NCBI GenBank assembly: GCA_015179045.1
Contig: WHUZ01000179.1
Location: 1-47,914, forward strand
Length of the DNA stretch: 47,914 nucleotides
From: Kalaharituber pfeilii
Taxonomy: Eukaryota; Ascomycota; Pezizomycetes; Pezizales; Pezizaceae
Direction: 5' to 3'
Made by a program: the position numbers and the translations under genes. Below, piece by piece: positions 21,092 to 33,379 of this stretch (its first letter is position 1; each line of letters starts with the position of its first letter). The notes under the pieces were generated by a model. The model worked only from the letters and a program-made list of their open reading frames with translations. It was not told where the DNA came from and did no database searches.

Positions 21092-22830
21092 CTCACCTCA
21101 TAGCTACAATACTCTAAGCAATTATGAAGAAGTTAGGAGAACTATTTAGCTCTAAGAGAAAGAAAACGGCCAAATAAACCCCCTCCATAGCTAAACCTAC
21201 TCACTCAACAGGCAAACCTGCAACCTCAATAGCCAAAGCCACCAGTTCATCTCTAAGCCTCGCCGATAGCTCTCTAGAACCATATAGGAAGATAGCAGAG
21301 ATGAAGGAAATGCAGAAAGTAGTGAATGAAACTGCTAACAAACTTAAGGAGATTGTAGAGCAGACCTAATCAAAGGCCCAACAAGTACTAACAGGAGTTA
21401 TAAATATGACTAACTAGTTCGCAGCTCAGTAACAGGTAGATAATGACACTATACTAACCAATCTGACAGCTCTAGGAGAAAGATTTAATGCTGTCACTAT
21501 GGCCCAAAGTGCCTAATTCAATGATACATTGAATAGCCAAAGTATCCAATTTAATAATACTCTCCTTCAATAAAAAGTCAGGCTCAAGAATTTTTTCCTA
21601 AATGAACTAAACCTCCTTGTCAGCAACATAAATACCATAGACAATATATTAGACTAGATCTTAAACTTCTTATATGCTCAGGACAAGAAAAAGACACCCT
21701 CTGAAATACCTCCTACTCCACCTTTAAACCTACCAGCCACTCCTGGTGGTGACCCACCCCCTCCTTCAGATTCTGGTGGTAGTTGTGGTAGTGGATCTCC
21801 CTTTGGTAGACGACAACCTCCCCTGCCAAGAGATCCCTCTCTGCTTCGGCAAGAACCAAAAGTCCTACTCTGAGTTAATATACTAACTTTTAACAGATAA
21901 GGAGATAAAGTAAATGATTTTTTTCCACCGACTCTACTCATACTTTTGGATAACTAGAGCTGACAGCGATCAACTTAGGTTCAACCTACTTACCTAATAT
22001 ATAGAGAATAAGGCATCAGACTGGTAGTGAGACACCAAGAACATAGTAGTAACCTGGACAGAAGCTAAAGTACTTATTTAGGCTATGTACTCTAATCCAT
22101 AGGAAACCGTCAAAGTTGTGCAAAAACTCCAAAAGGTAAAGTATACTAGAACTATTATTAACTTCTTTATAGAGATCAATGGGCTTAACCAACTTGTAAA
22201 AGTACTGGATCAGGCTCTCATCACCATTATAATGCCAAATCTCAAGATTCAAGTCTAGAATCTAATAGTAAGATACTCTCAGTTAATGCTGAACTAGAAG
22301 GAGTTTAAGCTACTTGCTATTTCGATTGCTGGATACACTACTACTATATTAACCTCAAACCTCTCTGACCCTCCACAAAAAAATACTAACATCTTAACCT
22401 TTTATTCATCCTCCACTCCTCTGTTATACTATATACTCTAGAATCTAAGGAACTATAATAGTATACTACTTTAGGTTAAATAAGACTAGAGAGCTCAGAG
22501 AGAATATAGGAAATATAGACAGAAGAACTATAAAGAGAAGGACTGTTGGTTAAGGTAGACATATAATAAACCTAAAGGTAATAATAAGCAAAAGTGAGAT
22601 GTAGGGACTGCCAAGGCTATCAAGAACCGAATAGAAAGAGCCCTACAAAATAAATAGAGACAAACCAACCGAGGCACCCTCTATGTCACTGAGCTGGACT
22701 CAGATGGGGAAGATATTAAAAAGGAACTGAAGTTAGAAAATGAGTAGAAAGCTCCAAAAGCACTTTTGGTAAAGCTCCCAAATATCATCTTCTCCTTACT
22801 ACTGACATTGAATTTAAAAACCTCAACCTC
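21092..22830 (+). pseudogene. A3 gag fragment, heavily decayed
   Basis: This segment is colinear with A1 gag from the position equivalent to about 2600. The coiled-coil part (21300-21670), Pro-rich linker (21700-21800), gag domain (about 21900-22330) and zinc-knuckle remnant (about 22500-22555) can be followed at the DNA level, but stops are frequent. The knuckle has lost more than one Cys codon (TGT to TAT). Confidence 0.75.
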
Positions 22831-23400
22831 AAAGTCAGAGCAAACATTGATATTAGTATATCTGCTTCTTATATGTTACTGAATCTAGAAAAAAAACTGG
22901 GTTGGAAGAAAAGAGAAAGGCCAATTAAGGTCAGACAGAGTGATGGATCTTTATTAAAAGGAGGAACTATAGTTGTGAATACTTCTTTTTCTTTTTTTAA
23001 TACTTTAGATTCCTGTAGTAATAAGATAGATGGAACTTTTGATTTAGATATAGAATGTTTGGATATGGGGGATAGAGAACTTCTTTTAGAATTGTTATAG
23101 TTGTTGGAAAAAGGTTTTTTAGTGGATGATCCTAATTAGCATTTGGTGTATAATATTTCTAGTTTAATTATTTCCTGTACTCTTGTTAATTTCCCTTATA
23201 TTTCTATTTTAGATTTAGATAAGAAAGCTTGAGAGGAAGGAGATATACTGCTAATAATTAATGCATGTGAATAGTACTTCTGTTACACTGAAGTTTTTTC
23301 TAAAGAATAGACTTGCTAATTACCCTCTCATAGACCTTGGAACCACGAAATCCCACTTAATGACTCTAATACTAAAGTACCTAATAGTCTGATATATAAG
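22831..23400 (+). pseudogene. A3 pol, protease and start of RT
   Basis: The protease active-site region near 22840-22870 has decayed to IDISIS. A protease C-terminal stretch (22870-23100) stays open for about 75 codons and matches A1 4385-4610. The segment ends at the B2 insertion in the sequence just before RT, at the equivalent of A1 4900. Confidence 0.75.
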
Positions 23401-23405
23401 ACTAC

Positions 23406-24038
23406 TGTTATAGCTAAGGTGAGACTTACGTGACCTATAGAATACTTACCCTAAATACCAATACTGCTTAAGCGGACTGATTACTTGTTAGGCTTGGAAT
23501 TCATTTTCGCCCGAATAGGGAAGTACTAAGGAAGTATGTGTTGTCGATTAATAGTATAATTGCTAGATCACCTATGTACCTAGCATGCACTCGGCTAATT
23601 AAAAGCTGATATATATACACATATACTAGTATATAGCATTATCTTGCATCCATACTATTTTCGCATGTTTCTATTACATGTGCCTATTACTACCAGTATT
23701 GGCATTGATAGGGAATTGCTATATTGCCAGTCATTTATTCATTTATTAACTAGTTATGTATGACTGAGCTAAAGTCCATATAAGTGCCAGCTGGCAATAG
23801 CATAGTAAAAAGAATCAAGACACTAGTGGTGTTCTAAGTTGTCAATAACTCTGAACCTATCGTTCCCTCACTATGCCGATAAACTGCTCTGCTCTACTGC
23901 ACACCCCACACCGAGTAGCTGCCCTTTCGACCCACTGTATATACGCCTCTGTAGCCATTCTAACCCACTGTATACACCCCTTAGCCGTAACATCTATTCT
24001 CCGGGCCCAGCATAGCCAAGCCCCTTATACCTGTAATA
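23406..24038 (+). repeat. B2 5' LTR
   Basis: This 633-bp LTR carries a TATATAAG box near 23776. About 50 bases further is ACTAGTGGTGTT, the decayed form of AGCGGTGT, which would pair with the primer site TTATACCGCTCC directly after the LTR. Confidence 0.9.
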
Positions 24039-24074
24039 TTATACCGCTCCTTTACATACCAGCTCTACCTCACA

Positions 24075-25600
24075 ATGTCAGTACTGAAAGGCTCATCCGC
24101 TGCCCCCTCTTCCTCGAGGACCTCTCCCTGAAGATATCGCCAACCTACATGACAAGCAAGCGAATACTAATACTAGGTGAATCGTCTGAGCCTATAAGTA
24201 TATAGATCTTGTGGCAAAAGCATTTTAAGGTAATGTATTTACCCCTTTCTTGTAGAGCCAGCAAGACCTACAAAACATAATAACCCACGTTGTCTAGCTA
24301 CTAGCAAAAATAAGTGATCAAATATTATAGCAGCTAGTATTCCAGCCAGTACTGATTCTGCAACTACAATGACAGCCAGTGCAGCCTTCTTAGCCTAACT
24401 CGGGCCCTAAAGGCTCCTCTAAGCTTCCTCAGAGGATTTCCTTCACCAGCTGCTGGTAGTACTAGTGCTCCTCCTTCTCGTATTCCTCCTCGTAGCTCCT
24501 GCCGAGTCCGAAATCCGATACCTCTCCTCACGACTTCCGCCGAGCCCGAAATTTGACACCTCTCCTCACGGCTCCTGCTGAGCCTGAATCTGACGCCTCC
24601 TCCTCGTGGCTCCTGCCGAGGCCGAGATCTGATATCTTCTCTGCCTCCTTGTTGTCCTTATAAGTCAGTTAATAGTGTAGGGTCTGCCTCCTTCTCCTAC
24701 TCCTCCAGCTCCTCCTGCGAAGATCTCTCCTCCAATAAGTTTGCTGAGGATGCTAAGGAGCTTGATAACCTTCTTTTCCTAGTCCAACGATAGATCAGGT
24801 CGAACACCTCGATATGTTTACCTTTTGCTTGAAGGGCCCTGCCTTTACCTTCTGTCTGAACTCTGCAGCATCATATCCTACAAGCCCCCTCCCTACTACG
24901 TATGACTCTCTAGGACTCCTCAACCATTGCTGAGGCTGCTTGAAACATTCAGACATACAAGCAGTAGGGGTAGATTGCAGGATTTCCTAACTGAAATTGA
25001 TGAATTCAATGACGTAGCAAAGATTCCTAATTCCGTCCTCATTTCTTATGTTCTGCTAGCATTCCGAAGATGTCCGAAACCTTCTAGCCAGTCATCCTGA
25101 GTATCGAAGCTACTAGAACTAATAGAAGTTTCCATTGCCAACACCCTGTGAAAGCCTGGAAATAAGGACTTCACTCCCTCCACCACCATGACAAACATCA
25201 CCTCTGCAGCAACTCCATGATATAGCCACCTCTACCTCCAAAGAACAAGAAGAATATTGATATACCTGAAGAAATGATGCAGAAGAAAGGCAACTAATAC
25301 AAACCATTGTACTAAGTGTAGCAAGAGTAGCCATAGGGTCACATGCTAGAGAAGAAGTGGTGGAACCATAAGGGATGGAGAAGTGGTAGAAACCCAATCG
25401 AAGCTAAAGAAGGAAGATAAAGGGGAAGTAAAACACTCTGGAGTCACAAATCTGCTCTCAACCTAGCCCAAAGAAGACGAAGACAGACTCTGGCCACCTC
25501 ATAGGCATCAATAGATTCAAGAGGATTACTGAACTATCTGACTTAAAGTACATAGGAACTCTACTCAGCATGTAGGACTCCTGTTACAGCGACCTCCCCA
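24075..25600 (+). pseudogene. B2 gag, decayed
   Basis: Gag starts at the ATG at 24075 (MSVLKGSSAAPSSS). A Gln-rich stretch (about 24260-24380) precedes a Ser/Pro-rich stretch with the 38-bp repeat (24501-24650). A zinc knuckle at 25310-25351 reads CTKCSKSSHRVTC, with the last gap one residue shorter than in B1 (three bases missing) and the following Trp codon now TAG. Stops are scattered through all parts. No functional protein is expected. The assignment rests on the knuckle, the position between LTR and protease, and colinearity with B1. Confidence 0.7.
24501..24650 (+). repeat. 38-bp tandem repeat in B2 gag (four units)
   Basis: Units start at 24501, 24539, 24577 and 24615, exactly 38 bp apart, each beginning GC(C/T)GAG. 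Since 38 is not a multiple of three, consecutive units are read in different frames. B1 has the same 38-bp unit in about three copies. Confidence 0.8.
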
Positions 25601-28380
25601 GTTGAGAGGTAAAATTCAAAACTGGGAAGACCGTTAGGGCTATTGTGGATTGTGCAGCCTCGTGCTGAATTGTTTTAGCATTGGGGTTTGAGGTCACAAG
25701 CAAGACCTGCGATAATCAAGCAAAGTGATGATTTTTATAAATACTTCATTTTTATTTTTGTTTTCGTTTTTTTGGTGTCCTGGTTCCTGATTCTGTTCCT
25801 TCTGCTTGGAATTATATACATCCTGTTGGCATTCTGGAAACCTGGAATTTGTTTCCAATTCTGATGCCGAAGTTATAAATATTGGCAAATATATCATTGG
25901 TTTATCCTGGTTAATGGCTTTCCGATTGATTGTGTTAATAGCATTTTGAAGCATAGCATATTTGATGCACTTGCATTGAATTGCTTTCTGTTCTTTTCAA
26001 CAATACCATTGAAGAGGTTAATATTGTGTTGTTATTTGACTTGGAATCATGAAATCCCTTTTGAGAACCCAAATGTGAAGCCTCCTATGGTCTAATATAC
26101 TTGGGAAAAAGATGAGGCGTTTAGAGGCATATTAACAAACACTTACTAACAGAGAAGATAACAAGGTCAAGGTCGAAAAGCAGCTTCACTGATTTTTTTT
26201 TTCAGGAGAAAGATGGATCACTCCGACTGTGCATTGAATATAGGGTACTAAACAAAGTCACCATTCCGAGTAAATATACTTTGCCTATAATATCAAAACT
26301 CCTCAATAAGACCCAAGGTAGCGATGAATGAAAAAACGGCTGTCAAACACATCCAAAGGCCTATTCAAAGTATACAGTCATACTTTTCAGATTCATTAGT
26401 ACACTCACTTCCTTCTAGGAAGTGATAGCTGAGATTCTTACCAGCATCGATGGAATTGTTTAGTACCTGGGCGACATCTTGATCTATAAAGGCAAAACTG
26501 AATGAGACCATCAAAGGATAAGTAGAAGAAGTGCTCACTAAAGTTGAGCAAACATGAGCTCAGGTTAAGCTAGCCAAGTGTGAGTGCTATATGCATGAAA
26601 CTATGTTCCTTAGTCATTTTATTAATAGCCTTAAGGTTAAGATAAATCTAGCCAAACTCTCTACCATTCATGACTGACCACAGCCAAAGAAGAAAGAGGT
26701 GCAAGCCTTTCTAGGCTTGGCAAACTACTACCACCAATTCTTTCTCAATTATTACTGTCGATTTAATTTACTCCACTACAAGCCAACTGCTTACAAGCCT
26801 TGACTGGAGACATATTCTTTATTTAGGGGGCACAGAGTAGCAAGCTGCTTTTATGGGAAGACAAGTTTATAAGTACCTCCATACTATGATAGTTTGATTG
26901 ATCTCTGTCTATGATTGTGAAACTGACTGCTCAGACTAGGCAATCACTGGTATCTTAAGCCTAAGAATGATGTTACTAAAACTATGATCCTTCACCTATG
27001 TGATTACTACTCTCGAATACTGACCTCTGCTGAACGAAATTACTCTATCTACAATAACAAACTACTGGCAATCTTCAATTCTCTGTACAAGAATAGCTAT
27101 TAGGAATTAAGTTCACTGTCCTCACTGACCACCATGCACTATAGTACCTTATTACCAAACAATACCTCAACAGCCAGCAATCCAACTGGAGCCAAAAACT
27201 TTCCAAATTCAATTACGTCAGCCTAATAGCAAAGCCAATGCCCTCTCATGATGAACTGGTGATACTACCTCTAGCAGCATTGAACAGCTATTTAAGGATG
27301 GGCAATGCTAGTTGATGAAGAGGCAGGTGAAGTAGAAGACATATAGACTAATATCTCTAGAGTCAACTGTGACGAATGGGTAAGGAATGATGACGGGTCT
27401 TATAGTACCCAAACCATATTGACTGGAAGTATTATGATAATAATGATACTATAATAGTAACAGTGCTCAACACTGAGGTGTGCACTAAACATAGGAACTC
27501 CTCTCTCGGAACTTCTACTAGGATGGCTAGAAAAGACCAAGTAGCCGATTATGTCACCAGTTGTGCAGCCTCCTTGAACGCCAAAGCCAGCCAACATCTG
27601 AGGCAAACTAGACTCATACTAATGCCTACTGGTACGAAGTCTTAGAGAAGATAGCTATGGACTTTGTTGGAGAACTACCTGAACCTGAAGGCTTTAATAC
27701 TATTATCATAGACTGATTCACCAAAATGTAATGCTATATACTAGCAAAAAACACTTGAACAACTTGAGACATTGCCGACATCACTAATGTCTTCATCAAT
27801 ATTATTTTTAGGTAATTTGGTCTACCCTACCATACTACCTCTTACCATGGACTATAATTTGCCTTAGCTCTCTGGAAAGATATTACATCGAAACTCGACA
27901 TAGAACTCTGACTCAGTACCACTCACCACTCCAGACCAACAGACTCTCTGAATATGTAATACAGACTCCCGAACAGTATCTTTGCATCTACTGCCATGAC
28001 CGACAGAAGCGATGGGTAACTTGGCTACTCTTGGCTAAGCTCACTTACAACTCTACTACTACGCCGACTCATGATTATAGTCCTTTCACTCTTTATGTGA
28101 ATTTGATTCTAAAGTATACACCTCTCAGATAACAACACTTATGCCTCCTCGGTACCAGAAGAAACTCTTTTCGAGAATGATTTGAACCTTAGAAAATAGA
28201 GATTGATGATGACAATGAGCTCTTCGAACTTGATTATATTGTTGTCTTGAAATGTATTAACAGAGTAGTAAAGCACCAAATCTATTGGTAGGACTATAGT
28301 GATGATGATACTTGGGAACCGATTGAAAATCTACAAAGATCGTTGAAATCTATCAGAGAGTTCCATGACTGATATTCAAG
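25601..28380 (+). pseudogene. B2 pol (protease, RT, RNase H, integrase, chromodomain), decayed
   Basis: The protease active site is at 25645-25662 (IVDCAAS). RT lies at about 26180-26520, with LRLCIEYRVLNK near 26219 and YLGDIL at 26464-26481 in place of YIDDIL. RNase H is at about 26920-27260 and integrase at about 27430-28130, where a TDYV/CAA zinc-region remnant and core remnants are seen. The chromodomain is at about 28190-28380 (ELDYIVVLKCINR then SDDDTWEPIENL). Stops and frame changes occur in each domain, and the RT palm appears to have lost a short piece after KTQGS (near 26320). Confidence 0.75.
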
Positions 28381-28454
28381 AAAACCACTCTTTGGCCTAA
28401 TAAGGCATCGATGGCTATAGCCAGACTACTTGGATAATGTTTGATATAAGCATC

Positions 28455-29045
28455 TTTTCCTTACGAAGACTTTTTCCCATTAGGTTTTGTCTTCGGGAAG
28501 GTTTTTACTGGCCTTATTGACTCGACCTTTGATATGAGTACCTTTACTGGCTTCACTAACTCGACTCTTTGATGTGAGTACCTTTTCCTTACCAAGACTT
28601 TTTCCTACTAGGTTTTATCTTTGGGAAGGTTTTTTACTGGCCTCACTGACTCGACCTTTGACGTGAATACCTTTACTGGCCTCACTAACTCGACTCTTTG
28701 ATATGAGCACCTTTTCCTTATAAAGACTTTTTTCCACTAGGTTTTATTTTCAGAAAGGTTTGTACTAGCCTCACTGACTCGATCTTTGATGTGAGTACCT
28801 TTACTAGCCTCACTGACTCAACTTTTTGACATAAGTACCTTTTCCTTATGAAGACTTTTTCCCACTAGATTTTGTCTTCAGGAAGGTTTTTACTGGCCTC
28901 ACTGACTTGACCTTTGATGTGAGTACCTTTACTAGCCTCACTGACTCGACTCTTTGATATGAGTACCTTTTCCTTATGAAGACTTTTTCCCACTGGGTTT
29001 TGTCTTTAGGAAGGTTTTTATGGGCCTCACTGACTCGACCCAAAT
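28455..29045 (+). repeat. 128-bp minisatellite in the 3' part of B2
   Basis: Units start with TTTTCCTTA at 28455, 28583, 28712, 28840 and 28968, giving spacings of 128, 129, 128 and 128 bp and a partial fifth unit. Each unit contains the block GACTTTTTCCCA(C/T)TAGG and two GACTCGAC motifs. It lies between the chromodomain and the 3' LTR. Confidence 0.88.
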
Positions 29046-29250
29046 AAGTACAATAGACACACCAGTCTCATCATCGGCTACAGATGATTGGAAATTTGTG
29101 AGGAACCTTGTGTATAAGGTACACTACTAATCGTATTAGCTACTTTTTATTTCCTAAATAAAAGCCAATGTATATTACTCACAACACTAATTAGTTTATT
29201 TACTTTTCAGTAATTGTTAGTTGGAACGACTGCCCTAGAACGGATGGTAA

Positions 29251-29883
29251 TGTTACAGCTAAGGTAAGACTTATGCGACCTGTGGAATACTTACCCTAAA
29301 TACCAATACTGCTTGAGTGGACTGATTACCCATTAGGCTTAGAATTCATTTTCGCCCGAAGACAGAAGTGCTAAAGAAGTGTGTGTTGTCGATTAATGGT
29401 ATAATCTCGGGATTACCTATGTACTCTGCATGCACTCGACTAATTAAAAGCTAATATATATGTATATGCACTAGTACATAGCATTATCTTATATTCATAC
29501 TATTTTTGCATGTTTCTGTTACGTCTATCTATTACTACTAGTATTAGCATTGATAAGGAATTGCTATATTGCCAGTCATTTATTCATTTATTGACTAGTT
29601 ATATATGACTGTGCTGAAGTGTATATAAGTGCCGACTGGTGATAGTATAGTAAAAAGAATCAAGACACTAGCAGTATTGTAAGTTCTCTATAACTCTGAA
29701 CTTATCATTTTCTCACTATGCCTGTGAACCGTTCCACTCCACTGCGCGCCCTATACTGAGTAGCTGCTCTTTCGGCCCACTGTATATACGCCTCCATAGC
29801 CATTCCAGCCCATTGTATACACTCCTTAGCCATAACACCTATTCTCTGAACCTAGTATAGCCAAGCCCCTCATGCCTATGACA
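29251..29883 (+). repeat. B2 3' LTR
   Basis: This 633-bp LTR begins TGTTACAGCTAAGG and ends CCTATGACA. It is colinear with 23406-24038, and differences are mostly transitions. The preceding purine tract GGATGGTAA is weaker than in A or B3. Confidence 0.9.
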
Positions 29884-32535
29884 ACTACATAGGAGAAAGA
29901 TAAAGTTCTAGTAAAATACTTAGAAGAGTACCTCCCTACCAAGAAGATTAGATAGTCCCGATCAGTAGCTAGTGCACCAATACTTTTTGTTCAAAACAAG
30001 GATAGATTATTACAGTTATATATAGACTATCAGCAGCTTAATAAGCTTACTATCCTGAACCAATACCCTCTACTACTAATAACTAACCTCCTCAAAAAGA
30101 CTTAAGGAGCCAAATAGTTCATCAAATTGGACCTCAAAAATGGCTACTACCTTATTTGAATCAAGTCTAGCGATGAATAAAAGATTACCTTTAAGACTAA
30201 GAAAGGCTTGTTTGAATATACCATCATATTCTTTAGATTAATTAATGCCTTTGCATTATTCTAAAAAATGATAGACGAGATACTGAAAGACATCAATAGA
30301 GTAGTCTAGTATATCGATAATATACTAATTTATAGGAGAAGGACTGAATAGGAATATCAGAAGATAGTAGAACAAGTCCTAGCTAAGCTTGCTAAACACG
30401 GACTTGCTGTCAACCTTATAAAGTAAGAATTCTATGTTAAAGAAACTATATTTCTTGGCTACCTTATTAGTGGGTCTGAAACCAAAATAGACTCGAAGAA
30501 ACTTAGTGCTATTGCCGACTGGCCCATACCAACAAAGAAAAAGGAGGTTTAAAAGTTCTTGGATTTCATGAATTACTATTACTGATTCATCCAGAATTAT
30601 AGCACCAAAACCTAACTGCTGACCCAACTAACTAGAAATGTACTCTTTACCTAGACTAAGACACAATAATACTCCTTTAATGAATTAAAGGATACCTTCA
30701 TATCTGTACCAATACTCCGGCAGTACAACCGTATCCTACCGATGATGATGGAGACTAATGCTAGCAACCAAGCTCTTGCAGGCATACTCTCTCAATACTA
30801 TACTACCGACCAAGTCAGAACTCTTTACCCCATCGACTTTTACTCTAGGGCTCTTAATTCTATGGAACATAATTATTCTATTTATGATAAGGAGCTTCTT
30901 ATCATAATTAACTGCTTCCACAAATGGCATACCTGGTTATAAGGCATTCACATTAACATATATACTGACTATTATGGACTCACCTACTTCGCCTCCAAGC
31001 AAAGGCTCAACTCAAACTGGTATATTAAACTATGCAAGTTTAACTTCCTTATCCACTACCAGAAAAGAGTAGATAATAGGAAGGCCAATGCATTAACTAG
31101 AAGATCTAGTGACGAATCTGCTAGACTTGAGGTACAATTACTCAAAGATAGGCAATTTCTAATCAATGGAGAACCTGTCGAATGAGACTATGACTTTGAT
31201 AGCATCAATGTCAACAACTAGGAAAGAAGAAAAGATGGGTTATTAGTAATACTAGAATAATACCGGCCCAAAGTTATGAAGCAATACTATGACTCTGATG
31301 TCACTAGTCACTGGGGAGTGTACTATACTCATGAAATAATTTCATAAAACTTTTACTAGAATAGATAGAAGGAAGATACCTAATACTATATTACAAGTTG
31401 TACTCACTGTCAAAAGGCTAAAGCAGACAGATATCTCTAACGAACACAACTTATACTAATACCTATAAGTATCAAACCTTTTGAGAAAATTGTAATAGAT
31501 GTCATTAGAGAACTACTAGAATCAGAAGGCTTCAATACTATCCTTATCATTACTGACTGGTTTATCAAAGTATAATGATATATACTAGCTAAAATAACTT
31601 AGACAGCTACTAATATCATATCCATTTACATTAATGAGATATGGCAATACCATGGCCTATCCCTAACAATCATCTCTGGCTGTGAACCTCAATTTGCCTC
31701 GGCATGCTAGAAAGAGATAAACAATAAGCTTGACATCAAGCTTAGACTTTCTACTGCATACTATCTTCAGACTAATAGACTCTCTGAAAGAGCCATCCAA
31801 ATATTGAAGCAATACCTCTATATCTTCTGTTATGATCATCAAAACCATTAGACTACTTGGCTACCTCTAGCTGAGTTTACATACAACTCCTCATGTATAT
31901 TAACTCATAGTTACACATCTTTTGAAAGCCTATACAGATTTAACTCAAAGACCATTCATATTTTGGATGACTATACCTTTGCATCATCTGCAGCAGAAGA
32001 CTGGCTTGACTGAATAACTATGGTTTATAATGACATCTACAACACTCTTAAGAAAATAAATAACAAGAGGTCTCAACTTTATATTAAGAAGTCTTGTCAG
32101 TTCCGAGTAGGAGATCAAGTTCTTGTTGACCAATACAATCTTCGAGTTATCACTAGCAATAATAAGGTACTTAGCAATAAGTATATTAGTCTTTATAAGG
32201 TCAAGAGAGTTATTAGTTAGTATGCCTATAAGCTTGACTTACTCCGAGGCATTCGCCTATACAAAGTCATCTATACCAGCCTTCTAAAGCTATACAGAGT
32301 CTGAAATAAAGACCAAATAGATCTTGACAATAATGAAGAAGAACTCTACTATGATATCGACCATATCATTAATAGTAGAAGGATTCGAGGTCAAGTCAAA
32401 TACTAAATCCATTGGCAAGGGTATAATGAAGACAATAATATATGGGGACTACTTACAAATCTTCAATGTAGTATAAAACTACTTACAAAGTTCCATAAGA
32501 ATAACCTGCGCAAGTTAAGAGACTCAAACGTCTAA
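29884..32535 (+). pseudogene. A3 pol, RT to chromodomain (after B2), decayed
   Basis: Pol of A3 resumes after the B2 insertion. RT lies at about 29940-30360 (YIDN in place of YIDD near 30310), RNase H at about 30740-31100, and the integrase zinc region at about 31300-31420 (CTHCQKAKA kept). The integrase core is at about 31480-31850, and the segment 32020-32220 is still open for 66 codons. A chromodomain remnant is at about 32330-32500. The frame around 30310-30375 is not shifted as in A1, although a stop lies in it. Stops are many. Confidence 0.82.
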
Positions 32536-32784
32536 AGGCTTTGAATTCATATAATACTATATGAACTAGTACTTAACATAATCTAATACTGTTGTGCAGA
32601 ACATACTGGTCTTACCATCGGCTATTAATACAAAAGATATTAATGAACAAGTATTATGTATTATGGTATGCTGAATTGCTTAGCTATAAAAGATAACTCT
32701 ACTAACCTACTAAAAAGTCAATGATACTCTTCAGGTCGACTTAGTAGGTCTTCGAGATGAAAGGACCTCTAAGATAGGGGATGA

Positions 32785-33379
32785 TATTATAGCTAAAGGT
32801 AAAGACCTACTGAATATTGGGAAGGTACTACTACCATACTATTATAAGACTTGCTAAGATGTATCTGATTAATACTAGATGAGCTATAGTACACTTTGGT
32901 TGTTCGGTAGTTACTTCATAGATATGTGTATTAGTTCTTATATGTATACTATACTAATACATGCATAGTACTTATGAAGCAACCGGCGTCACTTATAATA
33001 CCTTTACTAATAATATACGATTTCAATATAGATAACATTTCACTTACTTATTAGTTTTGGAAAGGAGATCTGTATTATTATATATTTCTATTATATTACT
33101 GCTTCTATATTTATTTATCTATTTTATAAGATGGTATTATCAGATTGTAGTCATATTATTAATTGTTAATGAGTCATGTATGATGGGTGCTTAATATATA
33201 AGCCCCAACTTTCACCATTAGTTAGAAAGAATTAAGATACTAGTGGTATCTTAAGTTTTACTCAAACTTTAAGTTTATCACTTACTTTTTACTCGCCCTT
33301 CTTCATCGCTCGCCCTTTAGTCATACCATTCTTACCGGACTACTACTGCTTAATAATGTTGAAGCACCTGGCAGTAACA
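32785..33379 (+). repeat. A3 3' LTR
   Basis: This 595-bp LTR starts TATTATAGC (from TGTTACGGC) and ends GGCAGTAACA. It is colinear with the A1 LTRs but strongly decayed. Confidence 0.88.

Larger units (their letters stand above)
23406..29883 (+). mobile_element. Ty3/gypsy chromovirus, family B, copy B2 (complete, decayed)
   Basis: This is a complete element of 6478 bp with two 633-bp LTRs (23406-24038 and 29251-29883) and a perfect 5-bp target duplication, ACTAC (23401-23405 and 29884-29888), in A3. Removing it restores A3 RT. The ends are TGTTATAG/TGTTACAG and TGTAATA/TATGACA, consistent with an ancestral 8-bp inverted repeat TGTTACAG/CTGTAACA. Gag, protease, RT, RNase H, integrase and chromodomain are in the usual order, all interrupted. 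Confidence 0.92.
21092..33379 (+). mobile_element. Ty3/gypsy chromovirus, family A, copy A3 (oldest layer)
   Basis: This is a plus-strand family A element. Its 5' LTR and first part of gag lie left of the window, displaced by A2. It is split again by B2 (23406-29883). The 3' LTR is 32785-33379. It is colinear with A1 from about 2600 on. Its decay is heavy: for example, where A1 has CAATCG it has TAATCA, and stops occur every few dozen codons. The nesting makes it the oldest layer of the block. Confidence 0.88.

Noticed and set aside
28455..29045. CRISPR array
   Set aside because: Units of 128 bp are contiguous and similar throughout, without short repeats separated by unique spacers, and they lie inside a eukaryotic retrotransposon.
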